Assembly (NCBI GenBank): GCA_015680685.1
Contig: MNCI01003588.1
Span: 1,059,558-1,123,557, forward strand
Direction of reading: 5' to 3'
Source of the DNA: Gnetum montanum
Lineage: Eukaryota > Streptophyta > Gnetopsida > Gnetales > Gnetaceae
DNA: 64,000 nt
Of this stretch, positions 22,851 to 34,300 are shown one piece after another (the stretch's first letter is position 1; each line of letters begins with the position of its first letter). The translations under genes were made by a program, and so were the position numbers. The notes below the pieces were generated by a model. The model saw only the letters and a list, made by a program, of their open reading frames with translations. It was not told the DNA's origin and made no database searches.

Positions 22851-23842
22851 CCCCTACACTCTTTGTGCTCAAAGCTACATCGCCTGCATGAACACCATAG
22901 GCACCATTCGTTATTAAGATGCCAAAACAATCAAGCACCTCTACCATACAAAGCCAAGCAACGAAAATAGCACTTTAGCCTCACCATTCAGAAAAATGGG
23001 AAGAGCATTTGGTAGACAAGATGGTAAGGGAATGTGCCGCCTTAGGTCCCCCCAAGCCTACCCACTTATCCTTGATGCCCATGGCCCCCTCATCATCAGC
23101 AAATAATAACACCACACAGAAGCAATTGTACCATCCCACCTGAGAAAGCATAGTCCCCAAACTAAAAATACCCCTCCTTGGGAAATTCATCTCCTAGGAC
23201 GAATGGAGGAGGAAAGAGGTAACAAACAACAAGATGGCAAGCAGGATCTTCTCAATGTCCTCACCCAAGTTAAACAGGCTTTGAAATAGAAAAATATAAC
23301 TCTAAGCCTATATGACTTGGTAATAACTTCCAGTATGCATTTTGAGGCCATGGTTCACATGTTAACATCCATATCAGTCAATGAAAACATGCTAGTAGAG
23401 GAGAAAGTGATCCATGCTATCATGCTTCCCTCTACAGCTGAGGAACTGCAGCCAATTCATTTTATGTTTGATGATAAGTCCATTAAGGATGACCCTAAAA
23501 AGGGTCAGGTGACAACAGCGCCGATGTTCATCAAAATTCGGGTAGGCCAATACAAGATTCGAAGGGTACATGTTGATGATGGGACTGCTACAAATGTCAT
23601 TCCATTTCCAATAGTGGACAAACTAGGTTTGGTTGATCAAATCAAGCCCACGACAACCTCCTATCTAAAATCATTCAACAGAGCATGGGTAGTGGTAAAG
23701 GGAACTGTCCACATTAACTTTGTGGCAAGGGACTAGTTCCCCATAAGCACAATGTTTATTGTGGTAGAGGAAATTCCTGGGTTCAACCTGATCTTGGGGA
23801 GATCATGGTTGGCCCAATTGAGGGTCGTATCTTCACCCATAC
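22851..23842 (+). pseudogene. Gag-pro linker and protease N-terminal part, element B
   Basis: A low-similarity linker leads to an open segment at 23317-23736. That segment carries VGQYKIRRVHVDDGTATNVIP with the active-site block DDGTAT (usual: D-G/T-G/S), LGLVDQIKP and LKSFNRAWVVVKG. It then gives VEEIPGFNLILGRSW and RVVSSPIH. Element D splits it at 23847/23848, and the last part is at 30246-30547. A stop at 23734-23736 is TAG. Confidence 0.8.
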
Positions 23843-23847
23843 ACTAG
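23843..23847. other. Target-site duplication ACTAG of element D (right copy 30246-30250)
   Basis: ACTAG precedes the LTR start TGATGAGTGG at 23848 and follows the LTR end CTCATCA at 30245. Removing one copy plus D rejoins B's protease frame. The TAG inside it stands where element A has CAG (Gln) in SSPIHQ. Confidence 0.93.
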
Positions 23848-24915
23848 TGATGAGTGGCAAGGTACCCCTACACTCAACCATACGAAACGAGCGTTGCACG
23901 CACGATCCGGTCGAACTCCGCAGATGAACTAGTTGTGGCACCTAGATAGTTAGCCTTAGGTTGCAGTTCATTGTCTTCCCACCTAGACTAGTTTTGCATA
24001 TGTCATGTATGGTTTAGTCTAGATGAGGTGTATGATGTGTCCTAATCTATGCTACTCCTGAAGGCAATGGAAAAGAATATTTACTAAGCTAAGCTAAGAG
24101 GAAAAGGGTAAGAAATTTAATCTAGCCTAAGTGTGACGAGCAACCGATTCCTTAATCAACCGTACACATCGTGGGCTTCATGCACGACTACCACTAGGAC
24201 TACCAAGTGTAGCTCCAAGGTATGCCACTAGGATTACCAAGTGCAGATCCCAAATACGCCACTGGGTTACCAAGCGTAGATCCCAAATACACCACTAGGC
24301 TACCAAGTAGTCACACTTAAATGCTCATAACCAAGTCATACTCATTCCGCTTCTAGGAGTTTAAGGGTGAGAGACTAATTGCGATGAGTAACCGATTCCT
24401 TGACTCGCCGTACACATCTGTAGATGCTCGTAATCAAGTCGTACTCACACCACGCTATGAAAGTAATAAATAACATTAAATAAATAACAAATAAATAACC
24501 TAAGTGAATGCTACAATGATGAAGTAATCTCGATCTTTATTGCTGGTCATGTGTGTGTCCAAGTACAACACACTCGAATAAAGACACCGTACGATTACAT
24601 TCACCACACTGCGGGTAGACACGAGAAAAAATCTAACTCTGGAGGGATCAAACTGCCAGAGCTTCGCTACTCTAAAACTAGGATGCAAATGAGGGAGAGC
24701 TGCCTTTTATTTATAGAAATTGAGGCTAACTGCGATATCACGTACGCGATATCGCGACCCATGATATATCACATACACGACATCATGACCCATGATATAT
24801 CATGGCCCATGATATATCACATACGCAATATCGCGACCCATGATATAATGTGGGTGCCTTATCGTGGGTGCCTTAATGCGACCGCCAGTAATATGAGCAA
24901 TTTCATGTCTCATCA
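23848..24915 (-). repeat. 3' LTR of element D (1,068 bp)
   Basis: It starts TGATGAGACATGAAATTGC on - and ends CACTCATCA. Internal short repeats 'ccactaggnttaccaagngtagatccc' lie near 24200-24310. The right LTR is shorter and broken by four Ns. Confidence 0.9.
24708..24860 (-). promoter_or_regulatory. TATA box and GATATC/GATATATC palindrome array, D 3' LTR
   Basis: TATA at 24708-24715 (minus TCTATAAATAAAAGG). Upstream on the minus strand (24732-24850) lie about eight dyads, some GCGATATCGC and others drifted to CATGATATATCATG. The right LTR has TATA at 30069-30076 and an array at 30093-30190 with a different unit order. Confidence 0.7.
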
Positions 24916-24926
24916 TACCCCCACGA
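24916..24926 (-). promoter_or_regulatory. Polypurine tract of element D
   Basis: The minus strand reads GTCGTGGGGGTA directly before the LTR start TGATGAGAC. Confidence 0.78.
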
Positions 24927-24984
24927 CTGAATGAAAACTCGTCCTCGAGTTAAAGTGAGAACAAGCTCCATTGATTACACAATG

Positions 24985-25683
24985 GATAGGTATGGGATTA
25001 TTAGATGGAAAAATGGGATGATGCCGCAGTGTGGGAAGAAAAAAAAATAAAGACACAACACACAGAATATGTACAAAAATTTGGAACTCATGTAGTTCCT
25101 GGTGGCGATGACTCCTCCATAGGTGTCTTTCCCTTTTCTTGCGCTCCAGGTCTAGGATTTGATAGCATTGAAGTACAGCCTGGAGTTTCTCCTCTTGTAA
25201 GGCCTTGAGTACCTTGGCATGCGTGTAAGTTTGCACTTGTGCCTTAGAGGCATCCTAGTTAGCCTTCTCTTTTCCTTCTACCACCCTTTTATTCTCTATC
25301 AACAGTTTATTAAGTTGCTCAGTTCTGAAAATGTCCTGCTGGTTTTGAGAAACCTTTGGCCCTGTATTCGGAAGGTATAATACTTCCAGAATGGCTTGAA
25401 CAGAGAAATAAATAGTCACAGCACAATTGTTAACTATGGTGCCTTCTTCTTTGTTGTGCCAAAATTGGTACATTTCCCCTAAGTACCAGGCACTACTTTC
25501 AGAGAGGGTATCTCCTACTTCTGCCTACCCAAACCGTACAGTAGGAGGATCTTCTTGATGAAAGTTGAATGATTGTTCCTCCTATTTTGCATGTTGTCTA
25601 GTAAGATCGTGTCTTCCACCTCTCTGAGATCATTCAATCGCACCTTGAGCAGGACCTTCCTGTTGTTCGCGTTTCGAGGCCAT
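24985..25683 (-). pseudogene. Unknown ORF in env position of element D
   Basis: A frame of about 210 codons on the element's sense strand starts with ATG at 25683, directly behind a splice-acceptor-like GTGATTGCAG. It begins MASKREQQEGPAQGAI. It later has MYQFWHNKEEGTIVNN, then a charged, probably coiled-coil part (LNKLLIENKRVVEGKEK and EKLQAVLQCYQILDLERK) and a basic tail. One TGA and a few TAG interrupt it. Athila elements often carry an env-like ORF here, but no signal peptide or clear membrane segment is visible, so an envelope role is not supported. Not recognised as any known family. Confidence 0.5.
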
Positions 25684-25699
25684 CTGCAATCACATGGGA

Positions 25700-27117
25700 C
25701 CAACCGTTAGTAAGGTTGTTACCAAAGTTAGGTTATACCTTACTACTTGTCTTAATAGATTTACTTTATTTCCATGTGATGTTAATTATTAGAAGAACAT
25801 GTCCTTGAAAGATTATAGTATTGAGTCCTCTTTGCTTAGGTGGCTTCTAAATTTAATTTTCTGCTATAGCTAAGGGGATGAAATTTTTTTTGACACATTT
25901 TATTATTTATTTTAGAACTAATTACCCTTAAAGATGTCCTTCGGGTGATGATGAATTTCAAAAAATTTATGCACTGATTCGACATGTGCCCCCTCCCCCA
26001 CAACTAAGCTAACACTCTGAGTTCAAATAGGTTCAAACAGAATGAAATTTGGAGTACCAGGGAGCGAGTTATGGATATGAAAGCAAGGGACATGCAATCG
26101 CAAGTCGTAAAGAGAAATTTGAAAAACTTCCCCTGCATTGATTAGCACAGGGGGGTCATGTATATATTGAAGTGAGGGCACTTAAGAGAATGTACCAAAT
26201 TTTTTATATGTTTTTGAAATTAAACATTGTAAACTAAGGACATCTAGACGATTATTAAAGGGTTCCAGGGTAATTCAACTAGTTTTGAAGGCACAAAAAT
26301 TATGATGGTGTGGAATTTATCAATAAGGACCTCAGATGGTAGAGAAAAAGGCTATGTGATGGTAATAAGGGAAAGAAAATCAATTGAAAAATTAAGCTGA
26401 GGGTAAGAGATTGTGTGTTCTAGCTAGATAATTAATGAAGATTACAACAAAATTACATAAGTGGATCCTCCCCAAAGCAGGTTTCAACCTATTATGCCCT
26501 TGTGTAATCACACGTAAAGTGTCTGTGGGCACTAGAAGGGTTAAATGTAATTTTCACTAACTCCACAAAACACACACATGTAAATATTCCCGGAATGAGA
26601 TGAAAATTTTATGTTACACGGGACACGAGCTACAATTACACAAACAGTGAGATGAGACGAACTACAGAAAGGGATCGTAGAGATTGGGACATGAGGTAAC
26701 TAACTCAGGGCACAATGAATCCTACATGTAAAGCATGATTAACATGTTATTAACCCATCGTTCCAAGATTAGGACCAAGTCCATTCCTCTAAACAGTAAC
26801 ATCACATTGTTTCATTCCATGATGAACAACTGTGAGAGTACCATAACAACAAGGCGTACGATCACTTAGCATTTAGTACAAGGGAGGAGTGATTTTTGTT
26901 TTATGGCACTTCCTTTTTCTTTCTCTCTCTCTTTTTTCTTTTTACTAAATCCAAAGAAGCCTCCAACCCTCAGGCATGGGTTCATGTCTTTCTAGTGGAA
27001 CCCCCAAGAACAATGTTTGATTTTCGAGTACCCTTTTGATTACTCTTACTCCCATTTTTCATTAGATCTACAAGGATCTTAGTACAACCATATTGCATGA
27101 TAACTCCCACAGATGTC
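25700..27117 (-). other. Non-coding 3' region of element D
   Basis: AT-rich spacer upstream of the env-position ORF in element orientation. It includes the 'cctccccaaagcaggtttca' block near 26470, shared with C (near 14300), and a pyrimidine run near 26915-26945. No gene seen. Confidence 0.6.
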
Positions 27118-27343
27118 NNNNNNNNNNNNNNNNNNNNNNNNNNNNNNNNNNNNNNNNNNNNNNNNNNNNNNNNNNNNNNNNNNNNNNNNNNNNNNNNNNN
27201 NNNNNNNNNNNNNNNNNNNNNNNNNNNNNNNNNNNNNNNNNNNNNNNNNNNNNNNNNNNNNNNNNNNNNNNNNNNNNNNNNNNNNNNNNNNNNNNNNNNN
27301 NNNNNNNNNNNNNNNNNNNNNNNNNNNNNNNNNNNNNNNNNNN
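27118..27343. other. Assembly gap (226 N)
   Basis: Run of N inside the gag/3' part of element D. Open frames crossing it are meaningless. Confidence 0.99.
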
Positions 27344-27652
27344 AAATGGTGGATATCCCCCATAACTAAATGGTTGAGTATGGTAAGGATTAATAAATGG
27401 AAAATGAGGATCCTTGCATATTGGAAATATTGAAGCTGGTCCATACTTATCACCTTGGATTTCACACACTTTATAATAAACATAGTGGGGCACTTTATAT
27501 GATGTAGTTCCTGGATAATGAGTTGACCCACTATGATGTCTAGGAACATTAGATGGTATGAAAGGATTAGACTGATGCCTCCCATGGTTGTGTTCATTGG
27601 GTCGTATGGTTGTTGGAGTGTAAGTTGGTGGCCCTGATGAAGTTACATGAGN

Positions 27653-27988
27653 TTAGCGTGAAAGCACTGTAGCTAGCGTGAAAGCACTGTAGCTAGCGTA
27701 AATGCTAGGAATTTGCAAAAAGGTTAGCGTAGACGCTGGGGTTTCAGTTTGACAGCGTGTACGCTGGGGTTTCAGTTTTACNCAGTAGCAGTAGCACAAG
27801 TGTTGTTCGTGGGTTGCAGTGGTACAAACACCTTAGGAATAGTTGGTGGCATTATGGAAGGAGTGAAAGGATGAGAATGTTGAAAGTTAGGAGGAATGTA
27901 AGGTGCACAAGGTGGTGGTTGTGTTGGAGGTATGGGTTGATANTAGCGTATACGCTGGGGTTTCAGTTTGGCCCTCCTTCTAGCGCCA
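27653..27988. other. N-flanked pieces, including a Tat-type PBS fragment, within D gag
   Basis: Two N-bounded pieces (27653-27781 and 27944-27988) hold repeated 'tagcgtgaaagcactg' and the palindromes AGCGTATACGCT and AGCGTGTACGCT followed by 'ggggtttcag'. The second ends with the reverse complement of TGGCGCTAGAAGGAGGGCC, a Tat-type PBS. They are absent from the homologous gag of C. Most likely they are collapsed fragments of a Tat-like insertion or a gap-filling error. Confidence 0.6.
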
Positions 27989-28827
27989 NGGATTCGGAAA
28001 ATATGAAGGGTGCCTTCAGTCTAATGGTGGTTTCCCCCATGACTGGGATTGTTGCCACTATGATCGAACACAGTATCTTTTTATGAACTTTGGATGTAAC
28101 TTGTTTCCCCAATGCTCATGTAGATGTAACAATATTGGGCATTGGCCTTTAGGAAGATCGTACAGGCATATGTTGCATTCATATGTATGATTGGCAGTTG
28201 AGCGCTTATTCCCTTCGTTCTTTTTATCCGAATGCCTATTGTTTTGTCCTGCTTCTTAGGTTGTCAAAACTCTATCTCCAATGGTGTTGATATATTCTCC
28301 ACACTTTTGATTCATCCATTCCAACATCTTATTGATCTTTGCCTCGGCTTCTTCTAACGATTGTTTTATTGGCAAAGATGATGTTTCCACCTTGAGATTT
28401 GTTGATCTCTCCTTTGTATGATCATGGACCTTTGTTAAGTTGTAATTTTGGTCCCATTGATGTTTTTCAACACTCTCCCATGTAGCTATTTCTCCTTCTT
28501 CTTCTGCTACCTGCTTAATAAGCTCTTGAATTTGATGGGTTCATAGGTTGTATAGTTGACCTTGGGCATATACTCCTAAGGTCTCTCTTGTTTCGTTATG
28601 TAGCCCATCAATGATATGGTACATTAGCCTTTCCTAGGAAAACCCATGGCATGGATAGTTGTTTAACAATGCGTAGTATCTTTCTAAGGCCATGTCCAAG
28701 GGTTCATGTTTTTCTTGTTTCCATCCTTGGATTTGTTTCCTCAAGGTTGACACTCTTGCATAGGTTTGATATTTTTCGTTAAACACCTCTACTATTGTTG
28801 ACTAGCATCATATTGAATTCATTTTTA

Positions 28828-29045
28828 ACGATTGTGCCGACCGAAATCGTCAGTGTAAGGCTGGAACGTTACGAGCACCGAAAGATCTACGGACAAGCAC
28901 AGTCGACCTTGCCTCCGCTTGAGGGCAAGCTGGAAAGTACGAAGGCAGAGTGCCTTGAATGGTCCGCACGCGGATCAAACAAGGACTTCCCCAACGTTTG
29001 CCGCTACAACACGTTGGGTTATACGTAAACGATGCACGTTAAATG
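28828..29045. other. Compositionally foreign 218-bp patch ending at an N
   Basis: The patch is GC-richer (about half G+C) than the surrounding AT-rich gag. It replaces the gag interval that C keeps at about 17720-17985 and ends at the single N at 29046. It is part of an open frame on + (ending YNTLGYT) of unknown kinship. Chimeric assembly or contamination is more likely than biology. Confidence 0.5.
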
Positions 29046-29381
29046 NTCTTGCATTTGCATTAGGCTTGTAGTGGTCAGTGGGGGTTCATCGTGATCTTTT
29101 AAGTTAGGCTTTCATGCATTGTGATAACGTTGTTTTTGTTCATGCTTATAGGAAACTCCCACTTCAGGTTGTATACTCCAACCTTCATCGTCATATAACT
29201 CATTGGTTCTCCAATGAACTTCCTCACTAAGTGTGGCGTTATTATTATCTTGTAGGAGAGGCATTGTTGTGTGTGAATTTATGTGTGAATTTTTATAATT
29301 ACTTCTTCTTTCTAAGAGATATATCGTTAAGTTCTTTACAGTGACCTTGTATGATATAACTAATCTAGATAACTAGCACCA

Positions 29382-29400
29382 TCTCCGGCAACAGCGCCAA
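29382..29400 (-). promoter_or_regulatory. Primer-binding site of element D (tRNA-Asp type)
   Basis: The minus strand reads TTGGCGCTGTTGCCGGAGA directly after the 5' LTR. It is near-identical to the complement of the plant tRNA-Asp(GUC) 3' end. Confidence 0.82.
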
Positions 29401-30245
29401 TGATGAGTGGCAAGGTACCCCTACACTCAACCATACAAAATGAGCATCACATGCACGATCCGGTCGAACTCTGTAGATGGACTAGTTGTGGCACCTAGAT
29501 AGTTAGCCTTAGGTCGCAGTTCGCTGTCTTCCCACCTAGACTAGTTTTGCATATGTCACATATGGTTTAGTCTAGATGAGGTGTATGNNNNGGATTACCA
29601 AGCGCAGATCCCAAATACGCCACTAGGTTACCAAGCGTAGATCCCAAATACGCCACTGGGCTACCAAGCAGTCACACTTAAATGCTCGTAATCAAGTCGT
29701 ACTCGTTCCGCTTCTAGGAGTTTAAGGGTGAGAGACTAATCGCGATGAGTAACCGATTCCTTGACTAGCCGTACACATCCGTAGATGCTCGTAATCAAGT
29801 CGTACTCACACCGCGCTATGAAAGCAATAAATAACATTAAATAAATAACAAATAAATAAACTCAATGAATGCTACAATGATGAAGTAATCTCGATCTTTA
29901 TTGCCAGTCATGTGCATGTCCAAGTACGGCACACTCGAATAAAGACACCATACAATTACATTCACCACACTACGGGCAGACGTAGGAAAAAATCTAACTC
30001 TGGAGGGATCAAACTGCCAGAGCTTCGCTACTCTAAAATTGGGATGCAAATGAGGGAGAGCTGCCTCTTATTTATAGAAATTGTGGCTGACTGCGATATC
30101 GCATACACGATATCGCATATGCAATATCGCGATCCATGATATATCACGGCCCATGATATATTGCATATGCAATATCGCGACCCATGATATAATGTGGGTG
30201 CCTTAACATGACCGCCAACAATATGAGCAATTTCATGTCTCATCA
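29401..30245 (-). repeat. 5' LTR of element D (845 bp, with 4 N)
   Basis: Collinear with 23848-24915. Ns at 29588-29591 mark a lost segment of repeated 'accaagngnagatccc' units, which explains the shorter length. Confidence 0.88.
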
Positions 30246-30547
30246 ACTAGAAAATCCACTTACCCTATGCAGGAGGATAAGTGGTAATCCATAGCGATGA
30301 AGTGGATTCCCAAGCCATAAAGAACGTACAAGTGAAACAAGGTTCAAAGATTGAAATCTCTAAAAATCAAGCCCCTATCCAAACTAAGATGCCTGAACAA
30401 GCTAAAATCACTCCAAACGAAGAAACAACATGGGCCAAGTTGCCCTTCCAAGCTACAAATGATAAAATAGAAGAGTACCAATGCAAGTTCACCTGGCCCT
30501 ATGCCTTGCCTAACCCACATCAGGTTAGGAAACAATTACATAATTAA
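30246..30547 (+). pseudogene. Protease C-terminal part of element B
   Basis: Continues the frame broken by D: KIHLPYAGG, VVIHSDEVDSQAIKNV, then an open tail to PYALPNPHQVRKQLHN and a stop at 30547. The same ending is seen in A (FANPHQIGKQLHD at 4302), so this is the natural end of the gag-pro ORF in the family. The RT frame begins only 6.3 kb later. Confidence 0.8.
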
Positions 30548-30789
30548 AATTTTCCATACTTCCAATAGTATACACCATGTTTTACATTTTGTTGTATACA
30601 TAGTTCACGTGTTTACATCCAGCTCGCTATAATTGCATTATTTCACATTAAAGTCCACTGCTTGTGTAATTAGCATTTCCCACATTAAGTCCACTATGTG
30701 CATTATTTACATTTCACAATGAATTCACTTTTACATTAAGTCAAATATTTTCTAATTTGCATTTTATGTTGAGCTTGCTTGTTGCATTG

Positions 30790-31185
30790 TCCTTGTCACT
30801 AATACCATGCATAAGGCCTGAAATGGCTTAAAACTAACAAAGGCCTGAAATGACCTAAAACTAACAATGGCCTAGAATGGCCTTAAACTACCATTGTGGC
30901 CCTCCAAGGCCTAAAACTGGTTATTCCACTTCTTAGAAGAAAACCAAAAAAAAAAATCTTTTATTATTAAGCAATGGCCCGAAATGGCCTTAAACTATTG
31001 TTGCTGCCCAAAATTGCCTAAAACTAACAACAGCGTGGAATGGCCTTAAACTACCATCATGGCCTGATAAGGCCTAAAACTAGTTATTCCACTTCTCAAA
31101 AAAACCATAAAAAAATCTATTATCATTAAGCAATGGCCCAAAATGGCCTAAAACTAAAACGAGAGGCTCCGAAGGGGCCTAAAAA
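30790..31185. repeat. Minisatellite block 1 of element B
   Basis: About ten units of 30-60 bp built from 'ggcctgaaatggcctaaaac' and 'gccttaaactaccat' phrases. It lies between the end of gag-pro and the 3' end of the antisense gene, as the block at 3.8-4.0 kb does in A (inverted orientation). Confidence 0.85.
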
Positions 31186-31329
31186 GACAAAGAATAAAAA
31201 ATAAATATAACACATTAACCAAAATGAAACAAATTCCTTCACATTATATTCCTCATTCAATGACAATCAATAATGTTTACAAAATTTTTTTAAGTTCAAA
31301 GACAAGAATAAAAATTCTGCACCACCATG

Positions 31330-34300
31330 CTATGAGTCTTCACTCGCACCGTCATTCCCTGTTTCACTGGGTCCTGCATCTTCGTTCAAACCCTGCATAA
31401 CAAAGAAAATAAAATAATGAGTTAAAGCTACAACAAAGGCTTTTATTAAATAAATTATGACACAATAAAAAGTGACTAACCCAAGATGTCCCCACATCAA
31501 TTTCAGGGGGTATCCTATCAGTGACGTTGGCCCAATTTCTATCTCCTAGATCAACTCTTGCTACAAATTTCCCTTTTCCTATAGTTGTCCATCTTGGCAG
31601 TCCTGGGGAAAAGGTGGCGGTGGTGGTCTCATCGGCAAGAAAAGTCATTTTCCTTTTGGGAGACTCACTGATCATCACCTATTGCATGAACTTTTCATAA
31701 GCCTCAATAGCACCAATAACATCAACGAATAGCTCATGGGTATGCAACCTGACTGAAGCATCCTAGTATTGTTTACGATAGGTGGCACATTCTATTTTAT
31801 ACATATGATTATGATTTTTCTATGCCTATTCTCACTCGTAAACCTTTGTGCTATAGTCTTTCCAGTCTTGGTTCTTTTGGGTTAGAAGGTCCATTTGCAT
31901 GCATTGCTCGATGATCTTGTGTGTGGCTTCATTTTTTCTTCGCACAGTCATCCAATATCTTGCATAATCAATGATGGCTATATGCCAACTACCATCATGA
32001 GTGTCCTAGGCCAACAGAAATTTATTTTTGGATTGGAGATCCCCTACCTCTATGGTTAGTTTGGCCTTTTCCTTCTCAAGTTTTTGTACCCGCTTCCAAA
32101 GATCTTCATTTACACACGTACACTCCCATAAGGAGCATGTTGAGTATAATGCACATTTACTTTCTTCATCATATATGTGATGAGGTACCTCGGCTACCTC
32201 TGGTAGAAGTTCGGACAAGGCGTCGACCTCAATAGCTTGCTTAGGATCCTATTTGAGAGGAGAAGCTGCCAACCACACATGGAAGAGCATTAGTTACAGT
32301 GACATAGAGAAATTGCAATAACATAAAAAGCCTAGTGTAGCAACTTTAACATACCAATCTCTAGATTTCTCTACCTTACATGGTCGATCATGTCATCGAC
32401 CACCCCCTTCATAAAAGTAAACTTGTTAGGGGTCTTGGTCTAGGGTTAGAGGCGAATTGAAGAAGAAAGACTAGGGAAATCAATAGTGGTGTCTGCTACA
32501 TAACAAAAATGTTAGCCATGGTGGAGTGGACAACAAAAAATCTAGTGAACAATGTAAATGACAATGTAAAGCTCCTACCCAACAAACCCTCAGGGGTGAT
32601 AGCTAAGGGGTCACCCATCAACACACTGTCAAACAAGCGGTCAAACTCACTAGCATCAAACTAAAGCCCCTCTCTTTCCAGTTAACCCAACAGTGTGGCA
32701 GCATCCTCAACACTCATCTGTCCCTAAGGTACTGAATCATATTTGACAGAAAGGTCATTAGCAGGGGCCTCTTCCTCTATGGTAGGGGCCTCTTTCTCTG
32801 CAACTGGGGCCTCTTCCTTCTCTTCAGCAAATGTCCCTATTCTAGGGGCTATGACCTCTTCCTCTTCTTCTTCTTCTACTGCTGATAAAACATAATCGTA
32901 GTAAGCAAGGTAATCCAAATTGAAATAGGCGCTACGCTATGCAATTCTACATAGCATAGCACAGTGTAGCAAATGATATGCCAACAAAATAGTCAAGCAT
33001 ACTTACCAACTGGAGGTTGCACTCTACAAACTTTGATTCATAGCCTTTTTCCCCTCTCTTCATTTGTATGGGAAGGCTCTTCTGTAGGATGAGACTTCTT
33101 ACGTTGCAGCCTAGTCTTCACTATTTCTATAGTGAGGCATTCCCTCCTTAGCACATTGCCTATGTTAATGGGAAGTGCCTCTCTCAGACTATCCTAGGCA
33201 TGAAAGGAATGTGCCACCCGATCCCTCGTCATTATTGAAAGCGATTCCTCGATAGCTTCTAAGGGGTCTTGGGATCGAGTGGTACAGAAGACCTGGCAAA
33301 TCCATGGCTTAGATATTTGGTTATGGTCCTGCTATACCCAGATGCCATTTTCATGGATCACCAAGAACTCCACAAAGCATCATAAGTAAGCTACGAAAAA
33401 GGCATAGTGCAGGTTGAAATAGGACTCAAGCTTCTCGTGAAGCTTGACCATCTTAGTGCGCAAGCCTTCTAAAAGATACTTGGCCCAGTTGTAATGGCTC
33501 CCTTCCTTGACCTCCCTTATGATCCAAGCCTGCACCACTCCAAGGATTTTCCCTTGAGAGAGTAGCTTGGGGAAGGCATGGGAATGGAAGATAGGGTGAA
33601 TTGTTTTGGCCACCACTAGCTTGAACTTGTGGATGTAAATCCCCTTTCGGTCCTTGCTTATTCCTAGCATTCCTCAATATCCCCCTGATGGTTTACATCT
33701 TTCCTAGATTTTTCTCTTACAAGGAGACCATCAGAAGATACATTGAAAAGATCCACAAATATTTGATCATTAATTTCAAACACCACCCGCACACCATGAA
33801 TACATGTATGGCAGCTATCAACCTTCTTGGAAAAGGAATTGGCTAGGAAAAACATTTTTGTAGCCAAGACACTTGGATTTATAGCCATAAAAAAATCCAT
33901 GAGCCTAGTGTCCTAAATGTTATGAACAAGGGTGGCTAGGGCTCTATTGCAGAGCCAATGTTGGGTCTCCTCCACCTTCCTATACTTGAAAAAGAGGTTG
34001 GTATCGTCACACCCAGAGGTGATCACTGTGACCTCTAGGGATTCCTTCACTACTATATCAGTTAGCCACAAACAAGAAAGTTAGCAAAGGTAGAAAGCAT
34101 ATCATCACTTGAACACATGAGAACAAATGAAAAGTTTAGCATACCAAGCTTAAACGACGTAGGAAATGGTGAAAGTTCCATTAGAACATATTCAATAGTA
34201 ATCAATTGGCATGATGCCCATTCGCTATCCAACTAGCCAACTTCCTTAAATTTCCCATAGAATTTGGAATACCTAGTTGGATAGGTTTTAAAATCAATCC

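Larger units (their letters stand above)
27344..29340 (-). pseudogene. gag pseudogene of element D, with assembly defects
   Basis: On - the gag runs from about 29290 to 27344. It carries a capsid part related to C (28800-28400, Gln/Leu-rich helix region) and the knuckle CNICLYDLPKGQCP near 28175-28130 (C: CEICQYDHPRGCCP). A Tyr/Pro-rich C-terminal part near 27490-27350 includes FPFINPYHTQPFSYGGYPP. Single Ns at 27652, 27782, 27943, 27989 and 29046 mark joins where foreign-looking pieces replace or interrupt gag. Not functional. Confidence 0.65.
23848..30245 (-). mobile_element. Element D: gag-bearing, pol-less Athila-like element inside the B protease gene
   Basis: LTRs lie at 23848-24915 (3' on -) and 29401-30245 (5'). 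PBS at 29382-29400 (tRNA-Asp type), PPT at 24916-24926, TSD ACTAG. Internally it has gag (about 29340-27344, with assembly gaps), an ORF in the env position (25683-24985) and spacer. No protease, RT, RNase H or integrase was found. It is a sister of C by LTR, PBS, PPT and zinc knuckle. The assembly of its interior is poor (see gaps). Confidence 0.88.

Noticed and set aside
27068-27597. Long open frames across 27.1-27.6 kb
   Set aside because: They run through 226 Ns and are artefacts, apart from a short gag tail on -.
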